In this document: in pieces, positions 33,089 to 45,080 of the stretch
Layout: each line of letters opens with the position of its first letter
Position numbering within the stretch: position 1 is the first letter of the stretch
Source of the DNA: Amaurobius ferox
Taxonomy: Eukaryota; Arthropoda; Arachnida; Araneae; Amaurobiidae
Direction: 5' to 3'
Assembly: GCA_951213105.1 (NCBI GenBank)
Contig: OX578136.1
Span: 67,616,230-67,680,229 of the forward strand
Length of the DNA stretch: 64,000 nt
The notes under the pieces: model-generated
Seen by the model: the letters and a program-made list of their open reading frames with translations, nothing else
Told to the model about the DNA's origin: nothing
Databases searched by the model: none
Made by a program: the position numbers and the translations under genes

Positions 33089-33872
33089 ACTTTCCCTGCA
33101 ATACATGGTAATGTATAGAGAAAGTATTGGAATCATGCCGAAAATCGCAACTCGAGTTTTCGATGGATCTACACGTTTCGAAACCTCTAGAATACGAAAA
33201 ATCTATTTTTAGCGTGACGTCTGTGTGTGTGTGTCTGTCCGTGCAATGTATGTATCCACTCTAACTCAAAAGCTAATGGACCGAATTTCATAAAATTTGG
33301 TAAGTCACTTGAGTATGACCCTGGTGCTGATTAGTTTTTGGTACGATTCGTAAAAACAAAACCCGCCTTTTTTTGCGAAATGACCCTTAAAAATTTCAGT
33401 TATCCACTCTAGCTAAAATATTAATTGAGCAAATTTCACAAAATGTAGTAGATAAGTTACTTGTGGGATACTCTGGTGCTGATTAGATTTTGGTATTATT
33501 GAAAAAAGAACAGCCTGCCCCTTTTTACGAAATGGCCCTCAAATATCGCCAAAAGCTAAAAAAAATCTGCGTATGCTCAAATATATCAATTAAATGCTTG
33601 TTTTATACGTAGTTTTTTATGAGGAAAGGAATAAAAACAACTCCAGTACTCTAGGACTAACCGTTCTCGAGATATTTGAGATTTTCGCATTTAATTATGC
33701 CGATTTGGGGAAAATGTCCAATTAACAAAAAAAAAACATAAATTGAATTAAAAATGCAAATTTAGTGTTATTTTGTGCAATTAAACTCAATGTAATGAAT
33801 TATTAAAGAAATAAAGAAAAAATGAATTTGAGTCTGCAGGAAAAATCATGTGCTGCCCACATCAGATTTTTT
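33089..33872 (-). mobile_element. F1 element (HINE-like), diverged copy
   Basis: It has the same hairpin end as the other F1 copies (ACTTTCCCT...AGAGAAAGT, with one arm mismatch), a short GT/GTCT block near 33222-33240, the doubled 'accgaatttcat' interior, and the far end 'tgctgcccacatcaga' in a T run. The arm mismatch and shorter microsatellite suggest it is older than the 47-50 kb array. Confidence 0.8.
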
Positions 33873-34034
33873 GTTGTTGTTGTTGTTTTTTAGTTTTCAA
33901 AACACTTTAAACGAATGATTGGTCTAACTCTAATCAGTACTGTTTCAGTTTTACATATCAGAATCGTACCGAATTCGGTTACGATTCTGATCCATTTCGC
34001 TCCATTTATTTCGGCTATATCGTGCACCCATACT

Positions 34035-34459
34035 ATTACATATTACATACAATTAACCTCCAGCTCAAAAATATTCGATTCGAATTTGTTACATATTACA
34101 TACAATTAACCTCCAGGTCAAAAATATTCGATTCGAATTTGTTACATATTACATACAATTAACCTCCAGCTCAAAAATATTCGATTCGAATTTGTTACAT
34201 ATTACATACAATTAACCTCCAGCTCAAAAATATTCGATTCGAATTCGTTACATATTACATACAATTAACCTCCAACTCAAAAATATTCGATTCGAATTTG
34301 TTACATATTACATACAATTAACCTCCAACTCAAAAATATTCGATTCGAATATGTTACATATTACATGCAATTAACCTCCAGCTCAAAAATATTCGATTCG
34401 AATTTGTTACATATTACATACAATTAACCTCCAGCTCAAAAATATTTGATTCGAATTTT
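34035..34459. repeat. 53-bp minisatellite, eight units
   Basis: Units of 53 bp contain 'acatattacatacaatt', 'aacctccagctc' and 'aaatattcgattcgaat'. They are near identical, differing at single positions (cagctc/caactc/caggtc). They are strictly head to tail with no unique spacers, so it is not a CRISPR-type array. Confidence 0.9.
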
Positions 34460-35566
34460 GCAGTGCTCAGAAAGTGTGTATCTATCAAAAACCTGTATTC
34501 AAATGTTAACCTTGACCTTCAAATCTTAACTGTGTTCCATCTCCTACGTGTGCATACTGTAAAAATATGCACTCAGCTGTCCTGTAGGATGAAGAAATCC
34601 AGCTGCCTTGCAGTAAGAAAAGTTTCTGAAACTCTCCCATGCCTCCTTCATTTTTCTATATTACCCTTTATACATATAGAACATGCATTTAGTTCTATAC
34701 TCCAAATAACAAATTTTCACATAGAAGGCACTAACTCAATTAAAAGAAAAACTGATGAGGCAATATATAAATTTTCCTGCATACTTACGTTCATCTTTTC
34801 TTTCTTACATCAATTTGAATTGTATAACACAGAATAATACATAAAATAGATATTAATTTTAAATTACATCATATTTGTAATTTTATAATAATTTCATTTT
34901 TCATTTTCAGAGCTTTCTTGAAATAAAGAATTGAACAAGGAAACGTTCTTCTGTCGATGCTTGTAGCTCTCAGATTAAAGTGAATTGAATTACTTATTCT
35001 GTGTTTTGGCTCTCTACTATTCTTCTACGCATACAGCAGATGCTTTGACTTAAAGCTAGTTTAAAGTGAATTTGAAACAATGAGCTTGCATGTGTATGCA
35101 GTGCCTTCCACACTCCTGAGTTTCAAACGCTACTCCTGTAGATGGTAAAAATAATTATCTGTTGGTGGACCTCACAGAGCCCGTAAAGTTCCCATTTGAA
35201 TTTGCAACTCTATAAAATCTCCTGTGAAGAGGCCTGTTTCACTTTAAGCTTTGTGTTTCTTAAAAAACAAAACTAATATTTTATTTTCCGTAAAAAAACG
35301 TCGAGGAGACTTTTACAGTTTATTGAAAGTAAAAATGCAAATTTGGTCTCAGCCCAATGACTAACAAACCATCCATCAAACAAAATTAAACTGTAGAAGC
35401 AAATGGAAGGAGTTAAAACTTATGTTAGGAAAACACCAAAATCGTTTGAGGCAACAATACAGGTGACGTTGGAAAGTCCCACTGCATATATATATATTTC
35501 TAAGGTAAAAAACTCGTGTTGACATAATTAATAATTATTTCAACTGCTAAGTTTGCAAAATATATA

Positions 35567-35628
<62 letters not shown>

Positions 35629-35649
35629 TAAATTGCAATCTAGCACAAC
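34460..35649. other. Unassigned stretch, (TA)n at 35572-35626
   Basis: A 124-codon open frame (34463-34837) begins directly after the minisatellite but shows no recognisable motif and AT-rich codon use; it may be chance. A pure TA run occupies about 35572-35626. Confidence 0.35.
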
Positions 35650-36180
35650 ATTAAGCGGGGGTGGAGGTCCAGCAGGATAAAATATTGTTGCCACACTGTT
35701 CGGATATTGGAATAAAGATCATTTATTATTCTGAAAAATACAGAAGGTTTTGAAACATCTGAAAGGGAAAAAGTGTTCACTTGATGCTGTGTACTGAGAA
35801 ATAGAAAAATGCATATGAAAGACAGCAGGCACCTTTGAGAAAGGTGTCAGTACGGGAGATGTCCACCGTGAAGTGTGATGCAACATTCCACACGTCATGT
35901 CATGCTTTGCACAACATTATCCAGCAGCTGTTGAGGCAAGTTATCCCCCTCCTCTGTCAGTGCAAGGATGAGGATGTTCTTGTTTGTTGGAGGATATTTT
36001 CGACCAGCAAGTCGCCTCCCCAAAGCATCCCAAGCATTTTCAATGGGGTTTAGATCTGGAGAACGTGCTGTCCATACGAGGCATTGAATACCCTCGCTGA
36101 CGAGACAATCCTGAACAGCGAGTTTGAATGTCACGTGACGAACAGGCGTGGAAATGAAAAATTTGCATACGCACACCTCT
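35650..36180 (-). pseudogene. Tc1 transposase C-terminal fragment
   Basis: Minus-strand frame 36176-35895 carries the signature of a Tc1 DDE domain end, ARSPDLNPIENAWDALGRRLA, with the third catalytic Glu in NPIE, followed by a typical C-terminal tail. The helix-turn-helix region and the first two catalytic acids are missing. The sequence right of 36180 is unrelated, so this is a deleted copy. It is a different lineage from the Tc1 at 36304-37571 (PDLNPIENAWD against PDLSTIEHVWH). Confidence 0.75.
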
Positions 36181-36279
36181 TCTTACTGTATCCCGCACTT
36201 ATTCTAATTTTCCACATTTTACTTCCTTTCATTTTGTGGTTGCTATGGGTGATAGTGTCTCCCGTCCTTAGTAATTGCC

Positions 36280-36280
<1 letters not shown>

Positions 36281-36310
<30 letters not shown>
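36281..36310. repeat. (TA)n/(CA)n at Tc1 left end
   Basis: TA run changing to CACACAC, immediately outside the left TIR of the next Tc1 element. Confidence 0.85.
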
Positions 36311-36312
<2 letters not shown>

Positions 36313-36405
36313 CCATTGCCATAAAAAAATTTCGCACAAAGAAAGAGTTGTCAGAATCCGCCGAAATTTTATATATGTGAGTGCAACGTTGATATAAGTA
36401 AGTGA

Positions 36406-37466
36406 TTACAAAATCAAAGCAAAAGGATCATTTATTACAGGAAAAACTACAAATGAATGGAGGTACCAGTACCCTGTTGGGCCACCTCTAGCGTGAATAA
36501 ACGATACGATACAGGCGGGCATTAAGGCATACAGATCCCGTATGGTGCCCTGCGTCATCTCATTCCACAGTTGTTCCAAGCGCGCCTCTAGTTTGACCAA
36601 AGTCGTAGGCTGTCCAACTTGCCGTCCCAAGTGATGCCAGACATGCTCGATCGTTGACAAATCTGGGGATCGGGCAGGCCAGGGAAGGTGGTAATGTGGC
36701 GGAGACATTCCTGTGGCACCCTTGCTGCGTGCGGCCGAGCATTGTCCTCTTGAAAAATGCCTCCTGGGAGCCCTGCCATGAGTGGCAACACATATGGCTG
36801 AAAGATGTCACGAACGTACAGCTGGGTTGTCATGGTTCCGTGGATCAATATTAGAGATGACCGGGTGTCGTTACCCTACACCTTTCTGGTAGGTCGGACG
36901 GTCTGGGTCTCAACAACAACCACTCCAAACGGAGGCGACGGTGGGTGGGTGTCATTGGCAGCATACGTAAGGGGTGCCGCGATGCCAAATGTCCTTCAGC
37001 AAGGCGCCTCGCGATAGTACGGACAGACAGAGGCCCGTAGTGAAGGTGCTGTCTGTGTCCGGATGGAGAACAATGATGCAGTTGGCTTTGTGTGTACGTG
37101 TCGGGTGATGTGACTGTCTTCTCAGCTATTAATCTGCCGAGAGTGTCCTGAGCCTGGCCGCCATGTATGCGGCCTCTCTCTCGTCCACTGGTCCCAACAT
37201 CTCCTCACAGTAAAGTCAGAACGGCCTAGGTGGCAGGTTACTGGCCGAGCTGACCATCCGGCTTCCATCAACCCGATGATTTTTCCCCTCTCGAACTCTG
37301 ACAGCTGATCATGTTGTATTCGATGGTGGTGTAACGGCATCCCTAATGAAAAAGCGTCCCTCTGCAACATATTAAGTACAGGCAAAAAGCCTCTGCGTAC
37401 CTTTTTTCTGCGTCTGGAAGAACGAAGTTCAACGCCCACTGGTGGCATTACGCAACGCTCAATCAT
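36406..37466 (-). pseudogene. Broken Tc1 (DD34E-type) transposase
   Basis: Reading down the minus strand: an N-terminal helix-turn-helix with LSEFERGKIIGLMEAGWS and HLGRSDFTVRRCWDQW (about 37320-37170); a shifted frame with TIARRLAEGHL and LPMTPTHRRLRLEW (about 37020-36935); then the SINE fragment; then HGTMTTQLYVRDI and QEDNARPHAA with the second catalytic Asp (about 36840-36735); another frameshift; and PARSPDLSTIEHVWHHLGRQ with the catalytic Glu (about 36675-36610), ending in RARGG.TGYW-like sequence. The stretch that should hold the first catalytic Asp is absent at the SINE site. At least two frameshifts are present. Not functional. Confidence 0.85.
36868..36921 (+). mobile_element. SINE 3'-end fragment inside Tc1
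   Basis: 'gttaccctacacctttctgg', 'ggtcggacggtctggg' and CAACAACAAC match the 3' end and tail of the SINE at 53782-54151, same orientation. Severely 5'-truncated. The Tc1 reading frame resumes to the right of it, but a block of transposase is missing on its left side. Confidence 0.75.
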
Positions 37467-37571
37467 GCTGTATATCTAAGCATTTGCATATCTACCTGAC
37501 ACGTACCTGCCAAGTTTCGTTACGATTCCACAATTACTTCGGGGTGCACAAATTTTTATGGCAACGAGTGT

Positions 37572-37572
37572 A

Positions 37573-37649
<77 letters not shown>

Positions 37650-37652
37650 TAT
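37572..37652. repeat. (TA)n between Tc1 and mariner
   Basis: About 80 bp of TA repeats form the entire spacer between the right end of one transposon and the left end of the next. Confidence 0.95.
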
Positions 37653-39506
37653 GGTGATTATAATTAAAGTATTAAAGTTTCCGGTTTGAAAATGGTCTCA
37701 AATAAAAAGAGCACTGGTCAGAATGATTTGAACTTTTGCGTGAACACTCGAGGAGCAATGGAATTTTGTTTGGTGAAGAAAAAAACAGAAGTTCAAAAAG
37801 TCGCCGCTAGGAGAATAATTGGCGCTTTACTGCTCTAGAATGCAATGCAAAAGTAATAAACGTTGACTTACTCATTGACTAATGACGTAATAAATGTTCA
37901 ATATGCTGTCCTTCATATTCTGAAACAAGCTGAAAGCGCAAAATAGCGTGTCCAACAACAGATTTGAGTGTTTCTGTAGAGATGTTATGGATGTGATGCG
38001 TGATGCTAGCTTTAAGTTCCGATAAATTAGTAATGTGTCCATTAAACACCACATTCTTCAGATGCCCCCAAAGCCAAAAATCACATGGATTGAAGTCAGC
38101 TGAACGTGCTGGCCATCTTACAGGAAAATGGCGGCTGATGATTCTGTCATCTCCAAAATGACTGCGAAGTAGCCGCTTCACTGGTTTTGCGATATGCGGT
38201 CGAGCCCTATCCTGCATGAAAATAGCGTTATCGATACACTGACGCTCTTGCAGTGTGGGTACAACGTGACTTTTCAAAAGACGCTCATATCGAGGGCCAT
38301 TGACAGAACAGGTGACGGGGCCATGAGGACCAACTTCCTCAAAAAAGAAAGACCCGATAATAAAAGCTGCTGTAAATCCTCACCACACAGTGACTTTGGG
38401 GGAATTAATAGGCACCTGGCGTAGTTCCTGTGGATTTTCGGTTGCCCAGATTCTGCAATTTTGCGTATTAACAGTTCCGTAGAGATGGAAGTGTGCTTCA
38501 TCAATCCACAAAACGTTCCAGGGCCATTCATCGTCCACTTGTATCTGAGCCAGAATTTGAAGTACGAACATTTCACGTGCAACATTGTCAGCAGGTAGCA
38601 ACTGTTGAACATGGGACAGTTTGTAAGGATAACATTTCAAAATGTGTTTCAAAATTTTTTGCACCGTACTGGAGGGTACGTCTAATGATTGGGCAATTCC
38701 ACGTGCACTCGTAGATGCATTAGCTTTACGCTCTTCTTCTAACGCTGTAGCTACGTCTTCCACTATCTCTTCATCGACTGCTTTCCGTCCCCTGCCAGGT
38801 TGATGTTCAAAGAGCCAGTCTCTTCAAATTTTAAAATCATTTCGCGCAAGCTTTTGCCACACAGAGAACAAGATTTTAACTTTTTTAACATTCTGAACTT
38901 TCTAAGAGCTACTAAACAAGATCTGTTATTCTCATAAAACAATTTGACAAGAAGAGCACGATCTTTTAATGATATAGTCATTGTGACAGAAAAATAGAGA
39001 CTTTTCATTAAGTTATGAGAAGCAAGTTCCGCTCTTCCTTTTTTATAGCAAACGTTTACTGAAGCGTCACTGTCTTATGCAAATTTGCAGCAGCATTTGA
39101 AGAGCAATTATGCAAAACAAGTTAAATCCACTTTTTGTGAAAAAAGATACGGTTTACGTTTGCTTAGAATTTAACATTGTTTCAATGGATGAATTTTTTT
39201 TTCATTACTTGCATGCATATGATGGTGAAAATCGACTTTTTATTCAGTATTCGAAGGACAGCATATTGAACATTTTTTACGTCATTACCCAATGAGTAAG
39301 TCAACGTTTATTACTTTTGTATTGCATTCTAGTGTAGTAAAGCGCCAATTATTCTCCTAGCGGCGGCTTTTTGAACTACTGTTTTTTCTTCATCAAACAA
39401 AATGCCATTACTCCACGAGTGTTCACGCAAAATTTCAAATCATTCTGACCAGTGCTTTTTATTTGAGACCATTTTCAAACCGGGAACTTTAATTATAATC
39501 ACCCTG
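37653..39506 (-). mobile_element. Mariner/IS630-type transposon with ~260-bp TIRs
   Basis: Left TIR about 37653-37916 and right TIR about 39252-39506. Shared text includes 'ggtgattataattaaagt', 'tctagaatgcaatgcaaaag'-like and 'agtaagtcaacgtttattac'. The right end finishes CACCCTG followed by TA. The left end lacks the first CAGG and carries a small 'attaaagt' duplication. TIRs overlap the 3' end of the transposase frame. Length about 1.85 kb. Confidence 0.85.
37879..39008 (-). pseudogene. Mariner-type transposase, one frameshift and one nonsense codon
   Basis: The minus-strand gene starts at 39008 (MKSLYF...) or at the inner MTISLKDRALLVKLFYEN. After an N-terminal helix-turn-helix, a frameshift near 38800 separates LNINLAG from GRGRKAVDEEIVEDV. 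The second part carries SLDVPSSTVQKILK, WIDEAHFHLYGTVN (first Asp) and PKVTVW, then an in-frame TGA (38380-38382), after which the same frame continues GFTAAFIIGSFFFEEVGPHG, FMQDRARPHIA (second Asp) and NPCDFWLWGHLKN (third Asp), ending at 37879. By hand I count 42 residues between the second and third Asp, longer than the 34 of classical mariner. Only two lesions were identified. Confidence 0.9.
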
Positions 39507-39514
39507 TATATATT

Positions 39515-39555
39515 ACAGGGTGATTATAATTAAAGTTCACCCCATGGCCCATACA

Positions 39556-39600
<45 letters not shown>

Positions 39601-39611
39601 GTTTGTATGTA
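39515..39611. repeat. Second mariner terminus and palindromic (TA)n
   Basis: Starting 9 bp after the mariner right end, 'cagggtgattataatt' (39516 onward) is another copy of the same TIR tip in opposite orientation, with no element body. It is followed by 'acaaac', a TA run (about 39559-39600) and 'gtttgt', so the microsatellite sits in a hairpin-forming palindrome. Confidence 0.7.
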
Positions 39612-41721
39612 TGCAAATGTAATGCAAATTAGATCTCAAGCAAAATACAATATTCCTACGTATTCAAATTTATTTTACCTTTCCATTAATTTTTGTCTCC
39701 CTATATTCTGTACCCTGTTCTACAACTACGAAAAAATACTTATTAGTTCTGCCTCATGAATTCGAAAACTTTAATTTACGAAATTAGATAACTCTAATTT
39801 AAAAATAATCAAAAATACATATACTGAAAACTACACCTTCCTATTGTACCAAACGATAACAAACACATGGTATATTACTAACACTGGCAACACCCAGATA
39901 TAATTCTCAAATCATTTTGGTGCTTTCAAATTTTTCATCCATAGACGTTTCATCTCCTTCTGTCTATCTCAATGACTGAAACATCCATCACATTTTAGAC
40001 CAATAAAAACAAATAAAAAATTCGAGAACATCTTTAGCAACAGGCGCATAAATATTCGAATCAGCATTTTCACGAAAAATTCTAGCTAGATCACTTGTAG
40101 GATTCATAAACTCCTTCACTTTTTAAAAAAAAAACGCACAAAAGCTTAAAAGATACAAGAAAAGAAAAACAAACTCGAAAAATCACCTCAAGCTGAGCTT
40201 TAATATTTGCCGTGACTAGACTCATACACAACATAAAACCTCCTGTAGTTCAAACTCATATCAGAAGTTGTTTGGAGGGGCCCAACTAAGGAATCTCTAT
40301 TCAGATGTTCGACCCCACAGCGGTACTTTATCGGTGTGGCCCCCTACTTCACGCTTCACAGCGGGTTTATAGGGAAAATCGAAGGAAAACCCTCGAAATG
40401 CTTCAGAACATTCTTTATTCTCAAATGTTGAGCCTATCTGAATATTCATAGAAGCGTTCGTAGGGAGAAAATTGTTTTTACAAAACGGAAAAAAAAATCT
40501 ATAAAAAAAAAAAAGAAGTATCGTCATTAACTGTCATTTTCAGATGCATCCATATATTTTACAATAAAGAGTTATTTTTAAATATGGGGAGTGGAGGGTT
40601 TACTCAACTTTATCATGCATCCGTTTTCCAAATTGTTTCAGTCGTTCCATAATCAGCATCAGAATGAAAACAAATGTATTTTTAATCATTTTCTGTTCAT
40701 AATTTATTCTTTTAAAAATATTTCTTAAAATATCTTTAACATTCTTTATTAAAAATTGGCAAAACTTTATTAAATTGAATGAATTTGGTGTATTAGAAGG
40801 TTCGTGTTAATTAATACATTCAATAAAATCTAAGGTTAGCATATGACTTCTTCTACATAGTGTAATCGTTTTACTTTTTTTAGAGTCAAATAATCACGTA
40901 CCAGATAAACAGGACAATATTTATAGTGTTGAATATCCCTAAATTAAAATTTGACACTTTTCATCAACGTTATGCAGAACTATTTCGAATTCTTAACCTA
41001 ATTTCCGCACAAATCTAATATGACAATAGAGAGCTAAAAGAAAAATTGAAATCATGCGCTAAATAATTTTGCTTAAAAAAAATCATCCAATACGAGAATT
41101 GAAAGCATCAAAGGAAAAAAGTTTTTTTGGTCAAATTTTTAATTCAACTATTATTTAACAAATGTTTCGAATGTTTCTTTTGATGATAAAACGTTTGTGA
41201 ATCGATTTCAAAGATAAACAAATCGTTCATCTATAATAACAAAATTGCAAAATATCATTAATATATTTTCATTGTAATTCAGTTTTTATATTTTATTTTG
41301 TTTCTAAGCTTGTTAAAATATACAGCATGAAACTTAACTTTATATTTGCTAATTTCGGTCCCTGGTTTTGTGGTTTCCCCAAATTACTTTATCACGCTAT
41401 GCCACTGATATAATATAGTAACTTAGAACATGTAGAGACTCTAACTCTCGTAAAAACTGTTAACGCCATCTACTGACAGAATTGCAGATATAAAAGTAGT
41501 TGTCTCTATTCATGATACGTACATTGATTAAAACAAATACGTGAAATTTCAGTCATTGGTAAAATAAAATACTAAATTAGGAGCCTACCCTGCAGAAACT
41601 CAGAAGAAGAAAAATTGTCTTGAAATGCTGAAATTGATATTCAAATCAATTTATATTTGTTTGTTTACCACAACATGCTCTTATCTTCTCCGGGATATAT
41701 ACATATTTTAATGCCTGCTGT
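39612..41721. other. AT-rich, nothing recognised
   Basis: No gene is supported. 40255-40460 is somewhat richer in GC. An open frame there on the minus strand (40297-40527) has no recognisable domain. Confidence 0.35.
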
Positions 41722-41873
41722 CAGGGGCGGATTTTCCAATAGGAGGAATATATAGTCGCTGTGGAACCTGCCTGATGAAACGGATCCTACATTTTAGCCT
41801 TTAAAAAAAATTGTATGTGTCCCTCAAACGCATTTATGTTTAAAGCACCCTAAGCATTAAATCCGCTACTCTG
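41722..41873. mobile_element. Probable hAT MITE
   Basis: 152 bp starting CAGGGGCGGATTT and ending with the inverse of CAGAGTAGCGGATTT. CAGNGGCGGAT-type ends are frequent in hAT elements. No convincing 8-bp flanking duplication could be read, so confidence is moderate. Confidence 0.5.
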
Positions 41874-42429
41874 CTGTATATACACTGTACAAGGATCAAG
41901 AGAATTTATGCTACCTCAACTCAACCTTCTGATACCAGAATCCATTCTTAGTAGGGTTTTTTTTCAAATTTTACTTGAAAATTTTTAAAAAACTAGTATT
42001 GTGGGTCCAAATGATTACAATTAGAACGTACTCCTTCACTTTAAAGGGCTTGAAAAAATCTTTCGATTCATACCATACTTGACAATGAACCCCTGGGGGG
42101 GGACTTTCCTCCCGAGGGGGCTAATGACGTCACAAATAAATTGTATTGTGGCTATCTTTCACAACAATGATTGAAATTATTAAATCTAGTGATCATTGAA
42201 CCATAAATCATCCCTTTATGCATGATTGTGTCAAATGCAGTTCAATATTGCCATGTTAAAAAATATAAAATTTCGAATAAATTTTGAAACTTTCGCTCGC
42301 ATTTAAAACATTCTATCTAGTTCTAGATTTTTTTTTATCACAAAAACGTATGTAGAGTTTAATAAAAATCCATTAATATTGTGGCCTCTATTGTGTACAC
42401 AAATAGTACTGAACAGAAAGTAATAAAGA
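41874..42429. other. AT-rich, nothing recognised
   Basis: A G run at 42094-42102 lies within 'cctgggggggggactttcctcccgaggggg', a small C/G foldback. No gene is seen. Confidence 0.4.
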
Positions 42430-42700
42430 TGGAAATAAAAAACCGTAGATGGAAATGGACTGGACATGTCTTAAGAAACCACAGCATAGCATCCCTGCTG
42501 TAGCACTTGGGCGCCTGAGGGGAAAAGATCTCGGGGTCGACCCAAGCTAACTTGGAGGAGACTAATAGAACAAGAGAGAAATCTGATGGGATGGACGAGC
42601 TGGTCAGAAGCAAGGACTGTGGCACAGGATCGACCAGGGTGGCGACTCAAGCCTTATATGCCACTGGGCACGATGAGTGATGATAATGACCCTGTATACA
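42430..42700 (+). pseudogene. LINE 3'-terminal fragment
   Basis: Plus-strand text encodes the C-terminal end of a non-LTR polyprotein: RRWKWTGHVLRNHSIAS, then in other frames a degraded KRGRP-like stretch, NLMGWTSWSEARTVAQDR and PGWR, followed by a short 'gatgagtgatgataatga' 3' end. This is the 'WTGHVLR ... W..A...A.DR..WR' tail of RTE-like LINEs. It is a different lineage from the copy at 9480-10564. At least two frame changes are present. Confidence 0.7.
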
Positions 42701-44499
42701 AAGTATCGACCACAGACATCAGACAGTCAGACGGACATCCCTCCAAAAATAGTCCAAACATGTTCAGGAGAATTTAGAACATATATTGGCATCAAAATCT
42801 CGAATTTGAAAATTTTAGTGAAAACAATACTTTCTCTATACTACATTAGTATGAGAAAGAAAAAAAAACTGTGTTCTAGAAAGTAGTGGAGGTAAAAAGT
42901 CTTCAAGGGTGCAATTCTATTGTGTCGGAAAATTTTAAACAAACTCTCATTTTGCATTCAATATATTAATTTTATAAATAATAATCATGGGGTCCAGTTT
43001 TCGATCATTTTACTTCTGAGATAACGTTGTATATAATCATTATATGCCAATAGCTATACACTTTTAGTTTTCAGTGGATTTATGCAGCCGGATGCTTTCC
43101 ACATAAAGGGAAAACTTTTATTAGGCTCGGCGTGTTACTACTAATTCCAAAGAAGTTTTTTTTTTTTTACCAACCCAAAAACTTCCCACTATTTCCCTCT
43201 GTTTTAATGATTTTCTCGCTTGATTAGTGATCAGATCGTGTAAAATCAGTTAAAATTATCGTAAAGACACTTTTTTTCTTTTGGTTGTAAAATCAGCTTG
43301 AAAAACTGTACTTATAATGAAACTTTAAACTTAATTTTGAAAATTACTGACAACTGGTCCATCCTCATTTTTAAAAAATTAAGTTTTAGCTAAACAGTTT
43401 CATTCTAAAAAGAATCTGTATAAGATTTATAAGTACGTTCATTAAAATAATATAAAATATTACAAAACTAGAGGCGAACGTCTAAACTTTTCTAAACTCC
43501 TCCTGGGGGAGGGTCGCACTCACCAGTTTAATATAACCACCCCTTCCTTTTAAGTTTTCTAAGACTCATTTAAATGCCTTTAAATGGACAAAAACCCTAT
43601 ACTCAATGTTAAATATCGACATCTCCTGCGATAAGTTCTGAGTAGAATTTCGGCTAAGGGACACCCGTTAAGTTTTTTTTTTTTTTTCAGATATAAGACT
43701 CATTATATAGATTCAAACCTGTTGAAAACTCAACATGAAACATTCAACTCCATCATTATTTTTCCTAACAAAGTTTCCTGCAAAGTTAAAGTCTTCCCTC
43801 TGTAGGGTAAGTTAAAGTATTCCCTCTGTAGGGTAAGTTAAAGTATTCCCTCTGTAGGGTAAGTTAAAGTATTCCCTTTGTAGGGTAAGTTAAAATATTT
43901 CATTTGTCTAGTGCACTTTCCTCCTAGTAACCACCCATTAAAATCTAGCTGCGGTTTGCAGTCCCCCATCATCCATAAACAACAGTTCAGTAAACGCTGC
44001 TAGGGGCGTGTCATAAAAAATATAAAATTCCTCTTTTTATCTACATTCTCCTCTATTGAATTTCCTCCCTCATTCCTTACAACTCCAACGTAACGGCATT
44101 GTCGGGAAGTTTCGTGAAAATGGTGACATTCACAAAATATTAAAAGCCTGATATTGTACAGCCTGTATAATATCGCCTCCACTTTGTGCACTTCGGTTGT
44201 TATCAAAAATTTGACCTTCCATATTTTATCCTACCCCTCGCATAACAGAAGTCCTGAATTTGTAGTCATTCATTAAACACAATAATGAAAAAACTCACAA
44301 AAGAGGGGATTTGAACATAGTACTTTGAGAACTATTTTCTGCTATATAATGTGACGATTTTGTCCTTATTTATGCCACAATCAGCTGTCAGCATGTATGA
44401 ACTCAGCTATTGAATAAAAATCCAAAGATTAGGTTATTTGAATTATAATTTTTATATCAATTTGCTGTATTGTATCAATTGATGTATTGACTGTTTTGT
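42701..44499. other. Unassigned stretch with a 26-bp tandem repeat
   Basis: At 43784-43905 the unit 'gtaagttaaagtattccctctgtagg' (26 bp, shown with minor variants) is repeated about five times. T runs lie near 43158 and 43674. No gene is recognised in the remainder. Confidence 0.5.
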
Positions 44500-45080
44500 A
44501 TAATGAAATAGGCTATTATAAGCAAGTTAAAAGTTATGGGTGGATGTTGTTCATCTGTATTAGCAGATATTTATCTGGATAATTATGAGAGAGGAACACA
44601 TATTTTAAATGATTTTTTTTTCTTGCGTTACGTGGGCGATGTAATTTTGAGTTGTGACAGTTTAGACTATGAAATGGATTTTAGTTTCTATCCTAGTTCT
44701 TTAAATTTAACAAAAACACCTTATAATTATTATAACAGTTTACATTATTTGGATATATGCAATATGCATACATAAATCAGAAAATAAAACATTTTTTACA
44801 TTGTATGATAAAAGAAAAAAATTTTAATTTAAGATTAATTATATTACATCTTGGTCAACTTGCATAAAAATGTGCTCAGGAATATTTTAATTAATCAATT
44901 ATTAAGGAGTAAAAGAATAAATACAAAAGCTACAGATAGAGTTTACTGTGATAGGGAATTTATAAAAGAAGCTGTCAAATAAGGATGTCCAAGGGGTTTC
45001 CTGATCAAAATTATTACAGGATTCTACGGTATAACTGCAACTGTTTGTGTGGAAAGGTTTCTGAGCAATTAATGGCAACA
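44500..45080 (+). pseudogene. Penelope-like reverse transcriptase fragment
   Basis: The frame 44536-44775 reads MGGCCSSVLADIYLDNYER, then FFFLRYVGDVIL, then SLHYLDI. The pattern 'G.P.....LA..Y...YE ... FRYVDD ... FLD' is that of Penelope-like reverse transcriptases, comparable to the copy at 63220-64000. The catalytic YVDD is YVGD here, so an essential Asp is lost, and the stop at 44773-44775 truncates it. About 44950-45000 may hold a C-terminal remnant (FIKEAVK, stop, GCPRGFLIKII). Dead copy. Confidence 0.6.

Larger units (their letters stand above)
36304..37571 (-). mobile_element. Tc1 transposon with SINE insertion, bounded by (TA)n
   Basis: Terminal inverted repeats are imperfect: 'attgccataaaaaaattt' near 36313-36331 at the left and, inverted, 'cgttgccataaaaattt' near 37551-37570 at the right. 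TA microsatellites lie directly outside both ends, consistent with TA-target insertion. Length near 1.27 kb including a SINE fragment. The coding strand is minus and the gene is broken (see 36406-37466). Confidence 0.75.

Noticed and set aside
34035..34459. Possible CRISPR-like array
   Set aside because: The 53-bp units are contiguous with no unique spacers, and the genome is clearly eukaryotic.
34463..34837. 124-codon plus-strand frame after the minisatellite
   Set aside because: No motif, AT-driven composition, no promoter or splice support. It could be real but cannot be supported.
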